From assembly GCA_030427705.1 (NCBI GenBank), contig JAUIBR010000026.1:1-64000 (forward strand): DNA of 64,000 nucleotides, in the 5' to 3' direction. Of the stretch, positions 19,117 to 27,853 are shown in pieces. The translations under genes and the position numbers were made by a program. Position 1 is the stretch's first letter. Every line of letters starts with the position of its first letter. The DNA is from a bacterium (GTDB lineage: Bacteria; Myxococcota_A; Bradymonadia; Bradymonadales; Bradymonadaceae). The notes beneath the pieces were generated by a model. That model did not search any database. It was not told the DNA's origin and saw only the letters and a program-made list of their open reading frames with translations.

Positions 19117-19632
19117 CTACTTGATCATCTCATGAATGGCCGCAGGGTCCTGTGCATGGAAGTTCAGCGCTTCCGAGGTCAACACAACCGGACCGTCTGC
19201 CGCGCAAACGCCAGCAAACGTGACGACCTTCTCTTCACCTTTGTAGAACGTGAATTCATGCGATGGGCGACACTTAGGCTTGCCGTCTATGCTCTGCGTT
19301 TCCATGCCCATCGCAGCCGTGAACTTCGCGAAATCCAGGTCTTTGGGCTTGGCTTGCGAAACCGGCTCGCCGTTGTTGAACTTCTGAAGGACCGTGACTC
19401 GGTCGGCCTCGTAAATGGCCACGTTGAACAACGTTCCAGCAGCCATTTGGTCGTCGCTATCGCCCGTAGATTGCGAGGTTGCGGGAGCAACCGGCTCATC
19501 GGGCTCGGCGTTGTTGGTGGCACCGTTTGTTGCGTTATTGGTTGGGACTGTCTTGTCGTCGATCTTGGCGTCATCGGACTTGCAGGCCGCTAACATCAAG
19601 GCAATCGAAAGCATCAGGATTAGTTTCTTCAT
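19117..19632 (-). CDS. Lipoprotein of unknown function
   Basis: 171 residues from the ATG at 19632, with GGAG 5-8 bases upstream; a longer frame exists but precedes the signal peptide. Lipobox ALMLAAC is followed by a short Asn/Thr tether (TNNATNGATNNAEPDE). The remaining 110 residues form one compact domain (LFNVAIYEADRVTVLQKFN, DFAKFTAAMGM, CRPSHEFTFYKGEEKVVTFAGVC) with two cysteines that may pair. No family recognised. Confidence 0.8.
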   Translation of the reverse strand: MKKLILMLSIALMLAACKSDDAKIDDKTVPTNNATNGATNNAEPDEPVAPATSQSTGDSDDQMAAGTLFNVAIYEADRVTVLQKFNNGEPVSQAKPKDLDFAKFTAAMGMETQSIDGKPKCRPSHEFTFYKGEEKVVTFAGVCAADGPVVLTSEALNFHAQDPAAIHEMIK

Positions 19633-20223
19633 TTCATTCTCCGTTTCGTCAGTGAGTGTCTTACAACGAATCGGTGCCAAAATGGATCTTACATCCCCGA
19701 CAGCAATCACACTTAGTTTACCGTGGCGACTTTGACATTGGGCAGATAGGTGTCAAATGTTGACACCATTCAATGTGTTTTCTGTGCTGTGACAAGGTTG
19801 GAAACAACCTCCATTTGATTTGGCACCGAAGGCAAACAACGTCAGAACGCGAGAGCCTCGATGCCCGCGTTCAAACTAAGCATGAACGTCGAGCTATCGA
19901 GTTTTCGAGCCATCGAGTTCTCGAGTTCTCGAGTGATCGAGTTCTCGTGTTCTCGAGCGATCGAGTTCTCGAGTGATCGAGTTCTCGAGTTCTCGAGTTC
20001 TCGAGCCCGGAACGCGAAGCCCGCAGGGCGAGCTGTAACGCGACCGCAGGGAGCTGTAACGCGACCGCAGGGAGCTGTAACGCGACCGCAGGGAGCTGTA
20101 ACGCGACCACAGGGAGCCTACCCCTTACACCTGCGACATTTGACCGCATCACTCTGGCCCACTCCGTGCTGATGTTAGCTGTATCGCCGGCATTTACCCC
20201 TGTTTTCGGCGAAAGGACTGACT
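19633..20223. repeat. Intergenic region with CTCGAG and GCA-loop hairpin arrays
   Basis: 19633-19886 is unremarkable and should hold the promoter of the leftward lipoprotein. From about 19887 to 20007 the words TCGAGTTCTCGAG and GATCGAGTTCTCG alternate about ten times, a dense run of CTCGAG palindromes. From 20007 to 20120 there follow five near-identical GACCGCAGGGAGCTGTAACGC units. 20121-20223 carries the ribosome site (GAAAGGA) of the next gene. Open frames through this stretch are repeat translations. Confidence 0.8.
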
Positions 20224-22029
20224 ATGCGGTTTCAAGCGCGCAATTTTTTCGTCTTGGTTGTTGCCTTTCAGGTTGCGTGCAGCAGCTCTTCCACGGGTTC
20301 GATGCACGGACAGATGAACAATAACGCGAACAACGGTGATGACGTTGGCGTCAACAACGCGAACAACGTCAACAACGACACGGACGCGGGGAACAACGCG
20401 AACAACGCCAACAACCTGCCGGGCGATGCGTACCACGTCATCGCGGTTGCCGATGCAGAGGCTGGCAAGGTGTCGACCAGCACCATCTGCACTGATTGTC
20501 ACAGCAACTCGCCGAACGCCCAGGCGATGCGCGACAACACTGGTGAAGGCATTGCGCCGTTTGAGCTGTGGCAGTCCACGATGAAGGCCAATTCGGCGCG
20601 CGACCCTCTCTGGCGCGCTGTCATGTCGGCCGAGGTCTACCGCAATCCTGAACATCAGGAGACGATCGAGGCGACGTGCATGCAGTGTCACGCGCCAATG
20701 GCAGTCGAGACGGCGCGCGTCGCTGGCGAGATGCCGAAGATGGCGGATTTGGCGGTCGACAACCCTAAGGGGCGTCTTGGTGCTGACGGGGTAAGTTGCA
20801 CGATGTGCCATGGCATGACGGACGACAACTTCGGCACGATGCAGGGCTTCAATGGCAATTGGACGCTCAACGACGACGATGCGATGTACGGTCCACATAC
20901 CATGCCGTTTGAGAATCCGATGGTCATGCACACTGGCTTCACACCGACGCCGGCCAATCACATTACCGAGTCGGAACACTGCGCGACCTGTCACACGCTC
21001 TTCACGGAGACGATTCTGCCTGATGGTTCGATCAGCGAGTCGTTATTCCCTGAGCAAACCCCTTACCTGGAATGGAAGAACAGCAGCTTTGCATCGGGCG
21101 ACAATGCGCAGTCCTGCCAGGATTGCCATATGCCGAGCACCAACCCCGACGGCACAGATATCGTGACGCGCATCGCGCGAAACCCCATGGGCAATGACTT
21201 TGGGCGAGTGAGTGCGCGGGAGCCGTTCGGACAGCATGTCTTTGTGGGCGGCAATACGCTGATTCCATCTATCCTGGCCGCCGAACGCGAGACACTGTTG
21301 CCGATGGCATCCGATGCGGCCTTTGAAGCCACCATCGCCGCCACGCGCGATCAATTGGCGAACCGCACGGCGACGCTGGGAATCAACAACGTCTCCAACA
21401 CCGATGCGCTGCGTTTTGATGTGCAGATTCAGAACCTCACCGGTCACAAGTTTCCAACCGCCTACCCAAGCCGGCGCGCATGGCTTCACGTAACGGTCAC
21501 GCGCGAGAACGGCAGCGTGCTTTGGGAGTCGGGTGGTTGGAACGCTGCCGGTCAGATCGTGGTTGGTGAAGACCCAATCGCGTCCGAGTTGGTCGGCGGC
21601 CCTGTCGCAGGCCACAAGGACCAGATTGCACAGCAGGACGAAGTGCAGATCTACCAGTCGTTCATGGGAGACACGACGGGCACGCCGACTGTGGCGCTGC
21701 TGCACACCGACCGGTACCTCAAAGACAATCGCCTGCTGCCCGCTGGGTTCAGTATGACGCACGAAGACATTGAATCGACACGCCCACATGGCGTGGAGGA
21801 CGCTGACTTTGTGGCCGGTGGTGACACGGTCCACTTTGCGATTGCTGGCATCGCCCTGGCGGAGGTGGACACAGTCGAAGTTGAGTTGGTCTACCAGGTT
21901 CTAGGCTCACGTTGGGCGGCGGAACTGTTCGAGGTCCCAACGCCTGACGTCGTGGCGTTCAAAGCAATGTACGAACGCGCAGACCGTGCGCCGGAATTGG
22001 TTGCGCGGACGAGTGTTGCGGTTCCTTAG
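20224..22029 (+). CDS. Penta-heme c-type cytochrome lipoprotein with (NNX)n tether
   Basis: 601 residues, ATG 6 bases after GAAAGGA. Signal peptide with lipobox FQVAC, then an Asn-rich tether (NNANNGDD, NNANNVNND, NNANNANN). Five CxxCH heme-binding motifs are visible: CTDCH, CMQCH, CTMCH, CATCH and CQDCH. After the heme region a beta-rich domain contains NLTGHKFPTAYPSRRAWLHV, as in secreted multiheme cytochromes of the deltaproteobacterial groups. It is likely exported, heme-loaded in the periplasm by a Ccm system not seen here, and anchored at the envelope. An electron-transfer role is well supported; the partner is unknown. Confidence 0.88.
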   Translation: MRFQARNFFVLVVAFQVACSSSSTGSMHGQMNNNANNGDDVGVNNANNVNNDTDAGNNANNANNLPGDAYHVIAVADAEAGKVSTSTICTDCHSNSPNAQAMRDNTGEGIAPFELWQSTMKANSARDPLWRAVMSAEVYRNPEHQETIEATCMQCHAPMAVETARVAGEMPKMADLAVDNPKGRLGADGVSCTMCHGMTDDNFGTMQGFNGNWTLNDDDAMYGPHTMPFENPMVMHTGFTPTPANHITESEHCATCHTLFTETILPDGSISESLFPEQTPYLEWKNSSFASGDNAQSCQDCHMPSTNPDGTDIVTRIARNPMGNDFGRVSAREPFGQHVFVGGNTLIPSILAAERETLLPMASDAAFEATIAATRDQLANRTATLGINNVSNTDALRFDVQIQNLTGHKFPTAYPSRRAWLHVTVTRENGSVLWESGGWNAAGQIVVGEDPIASELVGGPVAGHKDQIAQQDEVQIYQSFMGDTTGTPTVALLHTDRYLKDNRLLPAGFSMTHEDIESTRPHGVEDADFVAGGDTVHFAIAGIALAEVDTVEVELVYQVLGSRWAAELFEVPTPDVVAFKAMYERADRAPELVARTSVAVP

Positions 22030-22110
22030 GGGGCTCGCGGCTCGGGGCTCGGGGGCTCGGGGGCTCGGGGCTCGCGGCTCGGGGGCTCGGGGCTCGGGGG
22101 CTAGGGGCTA
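22029..22110 (+). repeat. G-rich GGGGGCTCGGGG array
   Basis: About ten units of GGGGCTCG/GGGGGCTAG fill this convergent junction. The + strand has many G4-5 runs spaced by three bases, so a G-quadruplex is possible. Related words occur at 25303-25341, 33151-33186 and 59590-59655. Confidence 0.8.
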
Positions 22111-22542
22111 GGCGAGTTGGTCGAACTCGTCGGCGCAATGAGATTCGAGGTGCTCGGCGATGATCTGCAGTTCATCCATCGTGCATGTGCGACCGATGTT
22201 GCAGACCCAGACTCCGTTCTCGAACACTTGCAGCCATGAACCCAGAAAAGGAAACGCACGTACCTTGGTGGTAATCACGTCTGAGTAGCTCAGTTCGTAC
22301 TTGTCGGTCGCCCAAAACCAGCGTGTTTCGACTACGGCGGCTGTCCCGCTGCACCACATACGAAATGTGTAGAAGCCGTTCGATACCCGTAATGCAGCGG
22401 GGACTAACAACAACGCCAAGACCCCGTGGAGCGGGTCACGAATCAACAGAAGATCTGTTGCTACAACCGCAGCGACCACGAGGACGATGAAGACGTCCAA
22501 CACTGGGACCCGCCGCGGAATCTCAATAACAATGTGTTCCAT
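22108..22542 (-). CDS. Two-helix membrane protein of unknown function
   Basis: 144 residues from the ATG at 22542; a GTG at 22557 is an alternative start. After MEHIVIEIPRRVP, two hydrophobic helices (about 14-31 and 37-52) are followed by a cytosolic beta-rich domain (GTAAVVETRWFWATDKYELSYSDVITTKVRAF), similar in layout to bacterial PH-like membrane proteins. A final helix (DELQIIAEHLESHC) closes it. Family not recognised with certainty. Its stop lies at the edge of the G-rich repeat. Confidence 0.65.
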   Translation of the reverse strand: MEHIVIEIPRRVPVLDVFIVLVVAAVVATDLLLIRDPLHGVLALLLVPAALRVSNGFYTFRMWCSGTAAVVETRWFWATDKYELSYSDVITTKVRAFPFLGSWLQVFENGVWVCNIGRTCTMDELQIIAEHLESHCADEFDQLA

Positions 22543-22611
22543 GCCGCGAGTATGCACGGCATCGGTTGCGATTGCGGTTTCGAACGGTGCAAGTTCGACC
22601 CAAATCCGGCG

Positions 22612-23502
22612 TCAGGTTCGCACGCTGAAATGCGTGGAGTTGCGCACGATGCGTACGGCTCGCGAGTAGGCTTTGCTGTTGAACCACTTCATCGATTCCG
22701 ACGAAATCGGGTGGACCTGGGCGACAGGCTGCCATTCAAAGACGACACCACGTTGATCGACGACGCGTCCTTCTCGAACCAGGATGCTGGCCTCGGCCAA
22801 TGGCAGGTGCTTCAGATCGCGCTCTAGCGCGAGGAACCGGCCTTCCACATCAGGGTCTACGAAGTGCGAGATTTTCCCGTACAAGACGCCGTTGTGATAG
22901 TAGCTCGGGTGGTTCATGAGGCCGTCGCAACCCAAGCGGATCGCCATCAAGCGCAGCATATACCCGTAGTAGAAGAACAGACCTAAGCCCGGGTGTTCCT
23001 GACCCGGAAGTGGATGCTCGTCTTTCTCGAATTGCGCATCGGGGTCCTGCATTAACAGCCAGTTGATGAACAAGTAGCGGCCATGAGGATGCCCTGGGAC
23101 GCGCTGGGCCTTGAAGCTGACCACCATCTCCATCAAAAGGCGGTCCACTGATTGTTTGCCATCGAAGATCTGAAGCCGGTGTTCATCAGGGTCGCTGACG
23201 TCGCCAATCAACAACGGTTCGAACCCTTTTTCGCGCAGCATGTCGAAAAAGCCATAACGCTCAAACGCCAGTTTTGCACCTTCCTCAGAATAGAACCCAA
23301 GGAACAGGTCGCGGTTGCGCTCACCTGGCGAGGCAAATAGGTCGCAAAGGATCGCTTCTTCGCTGAAATCAGCGTCGGTCTGTAGTTCGGATTTCGAAAG
23401 GGATTCGAAGATGCGGTCAAAGCGCGTCGCGAACGGAGGCAGGTCGTCCGCTTTCGTGAACGTCAAACGCTGTCCCACCGCTCGAATAAGTTCTCGCAGC
23501 AT
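22612..23502 (-). CDS. Conserved-looking cytosolic protein, unrecognised
   Basis: 296 residues without signal or membrane segment. The middle is rich in motifs that look like an active or binding site: PLPGQEHPGLGLFFYYGYMLRLMA, CDGLMNHPSYYHNGVLYGK and DPDVEGRFLALERDL. The clustered His, Tyr and Asp/Glu are unusual for a structural protein. An N-terminal third (KADDLPPFATRFDRIFESLSK) is helical. I cannot place it in a family. Reads as a single-gene unit or as the first gene ahead of 22542-22108. Confidence 0.7.
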   Translation of the reverse strand: MLRELIRAVGQRLTFTKADDLPPFATRFDRIFESLSKSELQTDADFSEEAILCDLFASPGERNRDLFLGFYSEEGAKLAFERYGFFDMLREKGFEPLLIGDVSDPDEHRLQIFDGKQSVDRLLMEMVVSFKAQRVPGHPHGRYLFINWLLMQDPDAQFEKDEHPLPGQEHPGLGLFFYYGYMLRLMAIRLGCDGLMNHPSYYHNGVLYGKISHFVDPDVEGRFLALERDLKHLPLAEASILVREGRVVDQRGVVFEWQPVAQVHPISSESMKWFNSKAYSRAVRIVRNSTHFSVRT

Positions 23503-23599
23503 CTTCGACTCGCCTAGCCTCGCTCTCTTTAAGAACCTTTCAGTTGAGTGACTACTAACATCTAGTTAGAAACTCCAGTGTGATGTTCAAGGAGTTCGT

Positions 23600-25291
23600 A
23601 TGAAGAAGCTTGCACTGGTTCTCTTGGCGGTAGCGGCCGTCGCTTGTGGCGATGATGACAAGAAATCAAAGGGCGGAAACAACAGCTGTGACGACTGTCA
23701 GGTCGAGGCAGGAAGCCGTGAAGTCGATATTGGTGACCCGTCGTCGGACCTGATTGAAGGCGCCCCGCCTGTCACTGTACCTGTGAAGTTGAAGCTTGCT
23801 CCGATGGCCGATGTTCAGGTGAATGTGGTCAGCTTGGACCAAGCAAACGCGACGGTAGAGCCAGCTCAGTTGGTCTTTACAGCCCAGAACTGGAATGCCT
23901 CGCAACTACTCACCATCACTGCCGTTGACGATACGGCCGTGACCGGCGACCGCGATGTGACGTTTGAATTCTCGCTGGTCAGTGACGACGTGTCGTTCTC
24001 GAACAAGCAGGTCAATCCGCTGATCCTGACGGTGCAGGAAGACGACGAAACGCCGTCGATTAAGGTCGAAAGCGAAGACGACTTCCGCGTCGCTGAAGAC
24101 GGCGAGATCACGCTCGAAGTGACTTTGTCGGCACAGCCCGAGGGGGAAGTGCTGGTTCCAATCGACCTCGATGACAACGATCAGGCGGAGATCAACTTGG
24201 ACTCGATGACCTTCGGCACGTTGTCTTGGAACATCCCTCAGGAGCTTGTCGTCACAGGCAAAGACGACATGGAAGCAGACGGGGACACAGCCTTCAATAT
24301 CGTGTTCGGCCCCACCAATAGTACGGATGAGCTGTTCAATCAGCTGCCCGCCCTTGAAGTCTCCGTCACCAGCGTAGACGGCATCTGCGGAAACGGCGTG
24401 GTTGATGGCGACGAACCATGTGAACCGACCGGAAACGAACAGACGACATGTGATTACGGGCAACAGTCGTGCAGCTATTGCTCGAACGAATGTACGTCGG
24501 AAGCCGGCACACCATCTGGCTTCTGTGGTGACGGGAACGTGCAAGCCGGAAACGAACAATGCGACGAACCGACAACGCGCTGCCCCTACGGTCAGATGAG
24601 CTGCCAGACCTGCAGTAACTGCCAGTTCACCGCCGGCCAGCTGACCGGATACTGCGGTGACGGCATCGTGCAATCCGGTGAGGGCGAAGCCTGCGACCCA
24701 GGCGTCAGTGCGTGCTGCAATAGCCAGTGCCAGGTGGATACCAACGATTGCACACCAGAGTGTTTGGTGCTGTCGGAGTACTGGGATGGACCCATGATGG
24801 ACAAGGCGCTTGAGGTCTACAACTGCGGCAATACACAGATTTCTCTGGCTGGAATCCGAGTCTGTTTGGTTCGCAACTCGGACACGACTTGCTCCGCATC
24901 TTATGGATTCTCGGGCAGTCTCCCTGCAGGCGGAACCTATACGTTATGCAATTCAAGCCTCTCACACCCGCAGGCCGGTTCGCGGTGTGACGCACGAGAA
25001 GGACAGGTGACAACCTTCAATGGCGACGACCGCCTCCTGCTCTACGTCGACATCGACGGCAACGGTATCTTGAACCCCACCGACGCGCGGGTGGATGCCT
25101 TCGGCGAACAGAATGTTGTGGTGGCGGATCGCCCGTGGCTGGATGGGCACTACACACGCTGCAATCTCAATGCGTATGATGGGCTCTCAACGTTCGTTCT
25201 GTCGTCGTACTGGGAGTCATTGGACACATCGTTCAACTACAACAACGCGATGAACGGATTCGGCGTTGCACCAACCACGCCCTGCCCGTAA
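23600..25291 (+). CDS. Cysteine-rich lipoprotein with Calx-beta-like, CGNG repeats and lamin-tail-like domain
   Basis: 563 residues; AAGGAG precedes the ATG. Lipobox AAVAC at residues 12-16. Residues about 45-265 contain two Calx-beta-like domains (VNVVSLDQANATVEPAQLVFTA..., then VQEDDETPSIKVESEDDFRV). Residues about 270-390 hold three CGNGVVDGDEPCE / CGDGNVQAGNEQCDE / CGDGIVQSGEGEACD repeats, the DUF4215-type Cys-rich units common in myxobacterial surface proteins. The C-terminal part (LVLSEYWDGPMMDKALEVYNCG, LLYVDIDGNGI) resembles a lamin-tail domain. Likely a surface-exposed binding protein. Confidence 0.85.
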   Translation: MKKLALVLLAVAAVACGDDDKKSKGGNNSCDDCQVEAGSREVDIGDPSSDLIEGAPPVTVPVKLKLAPMADVQVNVVSLDQANATVEPAQLVFTAQNWNASQLLTITAVDDTAVTGDRDVTFEFSLVSDDVSFSNKQVNPLILTVQEDDETPSIKVESEDDFRVAEDGEITLEVTLSAQPEGEVLVPIDLDDNDQAEINLDSMTFGTLSWNIPQELVVTGKDDMEADGDTAFNIVFGPTNSTDELFNQLPALEVSVTSVDGICGNGVVDGDEPCEPTGNEQTTCDYGQQSCSYCSNECTSEAGTPSGFCGDGNVQAGNEQCDEPTTRCPYGQMSCQTCSNCQFTAGQLTGYCGDGIVQSGEGEACDPGVSACCNSQCQVDTNDCTPECLVLSEYWDGPMMDKALEVYNCGNTQISLAGIRVCLVRNSDTTCSASYGFSGSLPAGGTYTLCNSSLSHPQAGSRCDAREGQVTTFNGDDRLLLYVDIDGNGILNPTDARVDAFGEQNVVVADRPWLDGHYTRCNLNAYDGLSTFVLSSYWESLDTSFNYNNAMNGFGVAPTTPCP

Positions 25292-25302
25292 AACACCGTG
25301 GC

Positions 25303-25341
25303 CGGCTAGCCACTAGCCCGCTAGCCCTCTAGCCCCCTAGT
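25303..25341. repeat. CTAGCCC repeat
   Basis: Five to six CTAGCCC-type words between the cysteine-rich lipoprotein and menC. This is the reverse complement of the GGGGCTAG words seen at 22029-22110. Confidence 0.7.
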
Positions 25342-25344
25342 CTC

Positions 25345-26394
25345 GTGAACGACCTAAACGTCAGTCTTTTCGAGCATAAACTAGCCCTCACAAGACCACT
25401 GCGCACATCGCGCGGCGCGATCTTCAAACGCGCGGTTGTGTACGTGAAGTTCGAGCGTGACGGCATCGAAGGCTACGGCGAGGCGGCTCCCTTGGAAGGT
25501 TGGGGAACCGAATCCTATATCGAGTGTGTGGACGCGCTGAAAGCGGCGGTGAAAGCCGGAAGCCCTCCGGATGTCCCAGCGGCCCGTTTTGCGTGGGACA
25601 GCGCGATGCTAGACCTCGAGGCTCGCGAGCAAGATGTACCGCTGTTTCGGCTGATCGGCGGGACGCAATCCGATGTTTGGGTGAACGCGACGTTGGGGGC
25701 AATCGACGGCGATGCTCTGATTGAGGCTGCACAAGAGATGGTCGATCAGGGGTTCAACACGCTCAAAATCAAGGTGGGTGCCGACGATCCCGAGACTGAC
25801 TTCGAGCGCATGTGCACGATTCGCGAGGCCTTCCCGGAACTCAACCTGCGGTTTGACGCCAATGCCGCCTGGGAAGTCGAGGACGCAGTAGACCTGCTGA
25901 TCCGCGTGCAGAGCCGGTTTCGCAGCAGCAAGTGGTTGCTCCCTGAATACATCGAACAACCCGTGCCCGTAGGTGACGAGATCGCGTTTCGCAAACTGTG
26001 TCTCAAGAGACAGATGCGGATGAACGTCGCAATCGACGAGTCGCTAGTGCCCATGGAGCGTGGTCTTGGGCTGATACGCTATCGTGCGGTGGACGCACTC
26101 GTGATCAAACCCATGGCGCTTGGAAGCGTCATGAATCTGTCCAACCTCATCGATCTGGCCGACGACAACGGAATCGATTGGGTGCTGACCTCGACGATAG
26201 ATTCGGCGGTTGCTCGAGCCGTCGTTGCACATATTGCCGCCGGTCTGGGCTGTAATCACGCATGTGGTCTAGCGACCGGCGAGTGGCTCGAAACCGATGT
26301 TGGGGAACTGCATATAGAAGATGGTATGCTGCGTCTCCCCAAAGGGCCAGGAATCGGGTTTGTTCCCGACCTTTCCGAGGCTAAACCGGTTTAG
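25345..26394 (+). CDS. menC: o-Succinylbenzoate synthase-like enolase superfamily enzyme
   Basis: 349 residues, GTG start. Enolase superfamily (muconate-lactonizing subgroup). Visible are the catalytic lysine motif LKIKVG, the metal ligands in LRFDANAAW (Asp), EYIEQPV (Glu) and AIDES (Asp), and the second-side lysine in LVIKPM. OSBS enzymes dehydrate SHCHC to o-succinylbenzoate in menaquinone synthesis. N-succinylamino-acid racemase or dipeptide epimerase activity cannot be excluded from motifs alone. No other men gene is nearby. No clear ribosome site is present, since CTAGCCC repeats lie directly upstream. Confidence 0.8.
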   Translation: MNDLNVSLFEHKLALTRPLRTSRGAIFKRAVVYVKFERDGIEGYGEAAPLEGWGTESYIECVDALKAAVKAGSPPDVPAARFAWDSAMLDLEAREQDVPLFRLIGGTQSDVWVNATLGAIDGDALIEAAQEMVDQGFNTLKIKVGADDPETDFERMCTIREAFPELNLRFDANAAWEVEDAVDLLIRVQSRFRSSKWLLPEYIEQPVPVGDEIAFRKLCLKRQMRMNVAIDESLVPMERGLGLIRYRAVDALVIKPMALGSVMNLSNLIDLADDNGIDWVLTSTIDSAVARAVVAHIAAGLGCNHACGLATGEWLETDVGELHIEDGMLRLPKGPGIGFVPDLSEAKPV

Positions 26395-26430
26395 TTGCTC
26401 CAATCTCTCAGTTTCAGTAGTTTCATTGCG

Positions 26431-27741
26431 ATGTTTAAGCTGTTTGTCATCATCGCGGTCACATTGTTTTCACTGACCGCAAACGCCCACACACTCCCGG
26501 ACTTCTGCACTGCCGATGGCGACCTCGAGGCGGAGTGTGGTGGCCAGCATACCTGCGACTTCCGCTCCGAGGTCAGCGAAGAGATCGGTGTTTGCCAGTC
26601 CGAAGTTGAGGGTTCTTCATTTCAAACCTGCGATTTCACGAAGGGCGATGAAGATTGTCCCGAAGACTTCATCTGCAGGATTGGCCAGTTGTCGACGGTG
26701 GTTGGCGCATGTATCGAAGACGACTCTCAGCCGCCGGAACCCGTGAATACCACTGATGATGAGGATGAAGGGTGCTCTGCCGTCGGCGCAGGTCCGACCA
26801 TTTGGCTTGTATTGCTGATGTTCGGTTTTCGCCGGAGAAAATGGCTGCCAGCGGTGCTACTGGCCGCGTTGAGCCTGGGTTGCAGCGACGATTCGCAATC
26901 AACCACCAAGCAAGAGCCGCTCGAGTGCACGTCCAGTGACCAGACCGACCTCTTCCTGCAACGCATCGAGCCTCTGATTTCCGAAGACCGCCCCTCAAGC
27001 TGCATGCGATGCCACCTTCCAGGTACGGACTTCTCGGAGTACGTGGTCCCGAATGACCCATGCGCGACGATGCTGTGCCTGTACGAGAACGGCTTGGTGA
27101 ACCTTCAGAAGCCTGAAGATTCGAAGATGTTAGGATGGATTCTTAGGGGGCATGACCAATCTGAGAGCCGCCTGATTGACGATCAGGTCGTGAATACCGA
27201 ATACGAAGCGTTCAAACAGTGGATCGAGTTCTCGTCACGTTGTGGACCACAGGTCTGCGAGCCAATCGAGAACCCATGTGGTTACCCGGTTCAGTCGGAA
27301 GACATGGGCATCGATTTCTCGCATGACGTGGGCGTTCCCGACATCCCACCGGACCTTCCGCCGCCACCAGATCTGACGATCGAGAACTATGGTTGCGATG
27401 AAGACAGCCTCGCACAGGCGTACTACGACCACCCGTTTTACTGGCGTGGACGCTGCAATCACTGCCATATCCCCAACGCGATCACGAACAACCCCGGTCC
27501 CGAGTGGATGAGCAGCCAGATTGGTCTGGAAGGCGCGCGCGAGACGATGCTCAACCAGATAGACCGCGGCCATTTCAACACCGAGGAACCCCTCATGAGC
27601 TTGGCGCTGTTAAAGCCGCTGGGTGAAGAAGATGGCGGGGTTGAGCACGGTGGCGGACGTAAGATGTTGGTCGAGGATGACCTTTACGTCGACTTCCTGA
27701 ACTTCGCGAATCTGTTGAAGGACTGCGAGGCTCAAGAGTAG
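26431..27741 (+). CDS. Di-heme secreted protein; apparent fusion of a sorting-tail protein and a lipoprotein
   Basis: 436 residues from the ATG at 26431 (signal peptide MFKLFVIIAVTLFSLTANA). The first 110 residues are a cysteine-rich domain ending in an acidic linker, then GCSAVG, a hydrophobic helix and RRRK, which is a complete MYXO-CTERM-like sorting tail. Without a stop the frame runs on as a textbook lipoprotein signal (WLPAVLLAALSLGC, cysteine codon at 26881) and a 287-residue domain with two heme motifs, CMRCH and CNHCH, and a Pro/Asp-rich linker. An in-frame ATG at 26818 would give the lipoprotein alone. It could be a true fusion, two overlapping products or a lost stop. It follows menC by 36 bp. 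Confidence 0.8.
   Translation: MFKLFVIIAVTLFSLTANAHTLPDFCTADGDLEAECGGQHTCDFRSEVSEEIGVCQSEVEGSSFQTCDFTKGDEDCPEDFICRIGQLSTVVGACIEDDSQPPEPVNTTDDEDEGCSAVGAGPTIWLVLLMFGFRRRKWLPAVLLAALSLGCSDDSQSTTKQEPLECTSSDQTDLFLQRIEPLISEDRPSSCMRCHLPGTDFSEYVVPNDPCATMLCLYENGLVNLQKPEDSKMLGWILRGHDQSESRLIDDQVVNTEYEAFKQWIEFSSRCGPQVCEPIENPCGYPVQSEDMGIDFSHDVGVPDIPPDLPPPPDLTIENYGCDEDSLAQAYYDHPFYWRGRCNHCHIPNAITNNPGPEWMSSQIGLEGARETMLNQIDRGHFNTEEPLMSLALLKPLGEEDGGVEHGGGRKMLVEDDLYVDFLNFANLLKDCEAQE
26818..27741 (+). CDS. Alternative internal-start product: di-heme lipoprotein
   Basis: Starting at the internal ATG, the protein begins MFGFRRRKWLPAVLLAALSLGC, a canonical lipoprotein signal with basic n-region, hydrophobic core and lipobox. 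The mature part has CMRCH and CNHCH and would be an envelope di-heme cytochrome of about 287 residues. No strong Shine-Dalgarno precedes 26818, so independent initiation is unproven. Confidence 0.35.
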   Translation: MFGFRRRKWLPAVLLAALSLGCSDDSQSTTKQEPLECTSSDQTDLFLQRIEPLISEDRPSSCMRCHLPGTDFSEYVVPNDPCATMLCLYENGLVNLQKPEDSKMLGWILRGHDQSESRLIDDQVVNTEYEAFKQWIEFSSRCGPQVCEPIENPCGYPVQSEDMGIDFSHDVGVPDIPPDLPPPPDLTIENYGCDEDSLAQAYYDHPFYWRGRCNHCHIPNAITNNPGPEWMSSQIGLEGARETMLNQIDRGHFNTEEPLMSLALLKPLGEEDGGVEHGGGRKMLVEDDLYVDFLNFANLLKDCEAQE

Positions 27742-27853
27742 TTCCTAAGAACCTAAGGTTCAGAAGAACCTAAGAAAGAACTCTTAGGTCCTTTGGATTC
27801 TTGGGTCCTTAGGAACCCTTAGGTCCTTTGGATTCTTAGGTCCTTAGGAATCC
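27742..27853. repeat. CCTAAG/CTTAGG interleaved repeat
   Basis: Repeated CCTAAGAA on the left and CTTAGGTCCTTTGGATTC on the right fill this convergent junction. The two halves are complementary and can pair into hairpins on either strand, suggesting a bidirectional terminator. Confidence 0.75.

Noticed and set aside
20194-20994. 266-codon minus frame opposite the penta-heme cytochrome
   Set aside because: Arg/Val-rich shadow of a high-GC coding frame whose + strand product has five heme motifs and a lipobox.
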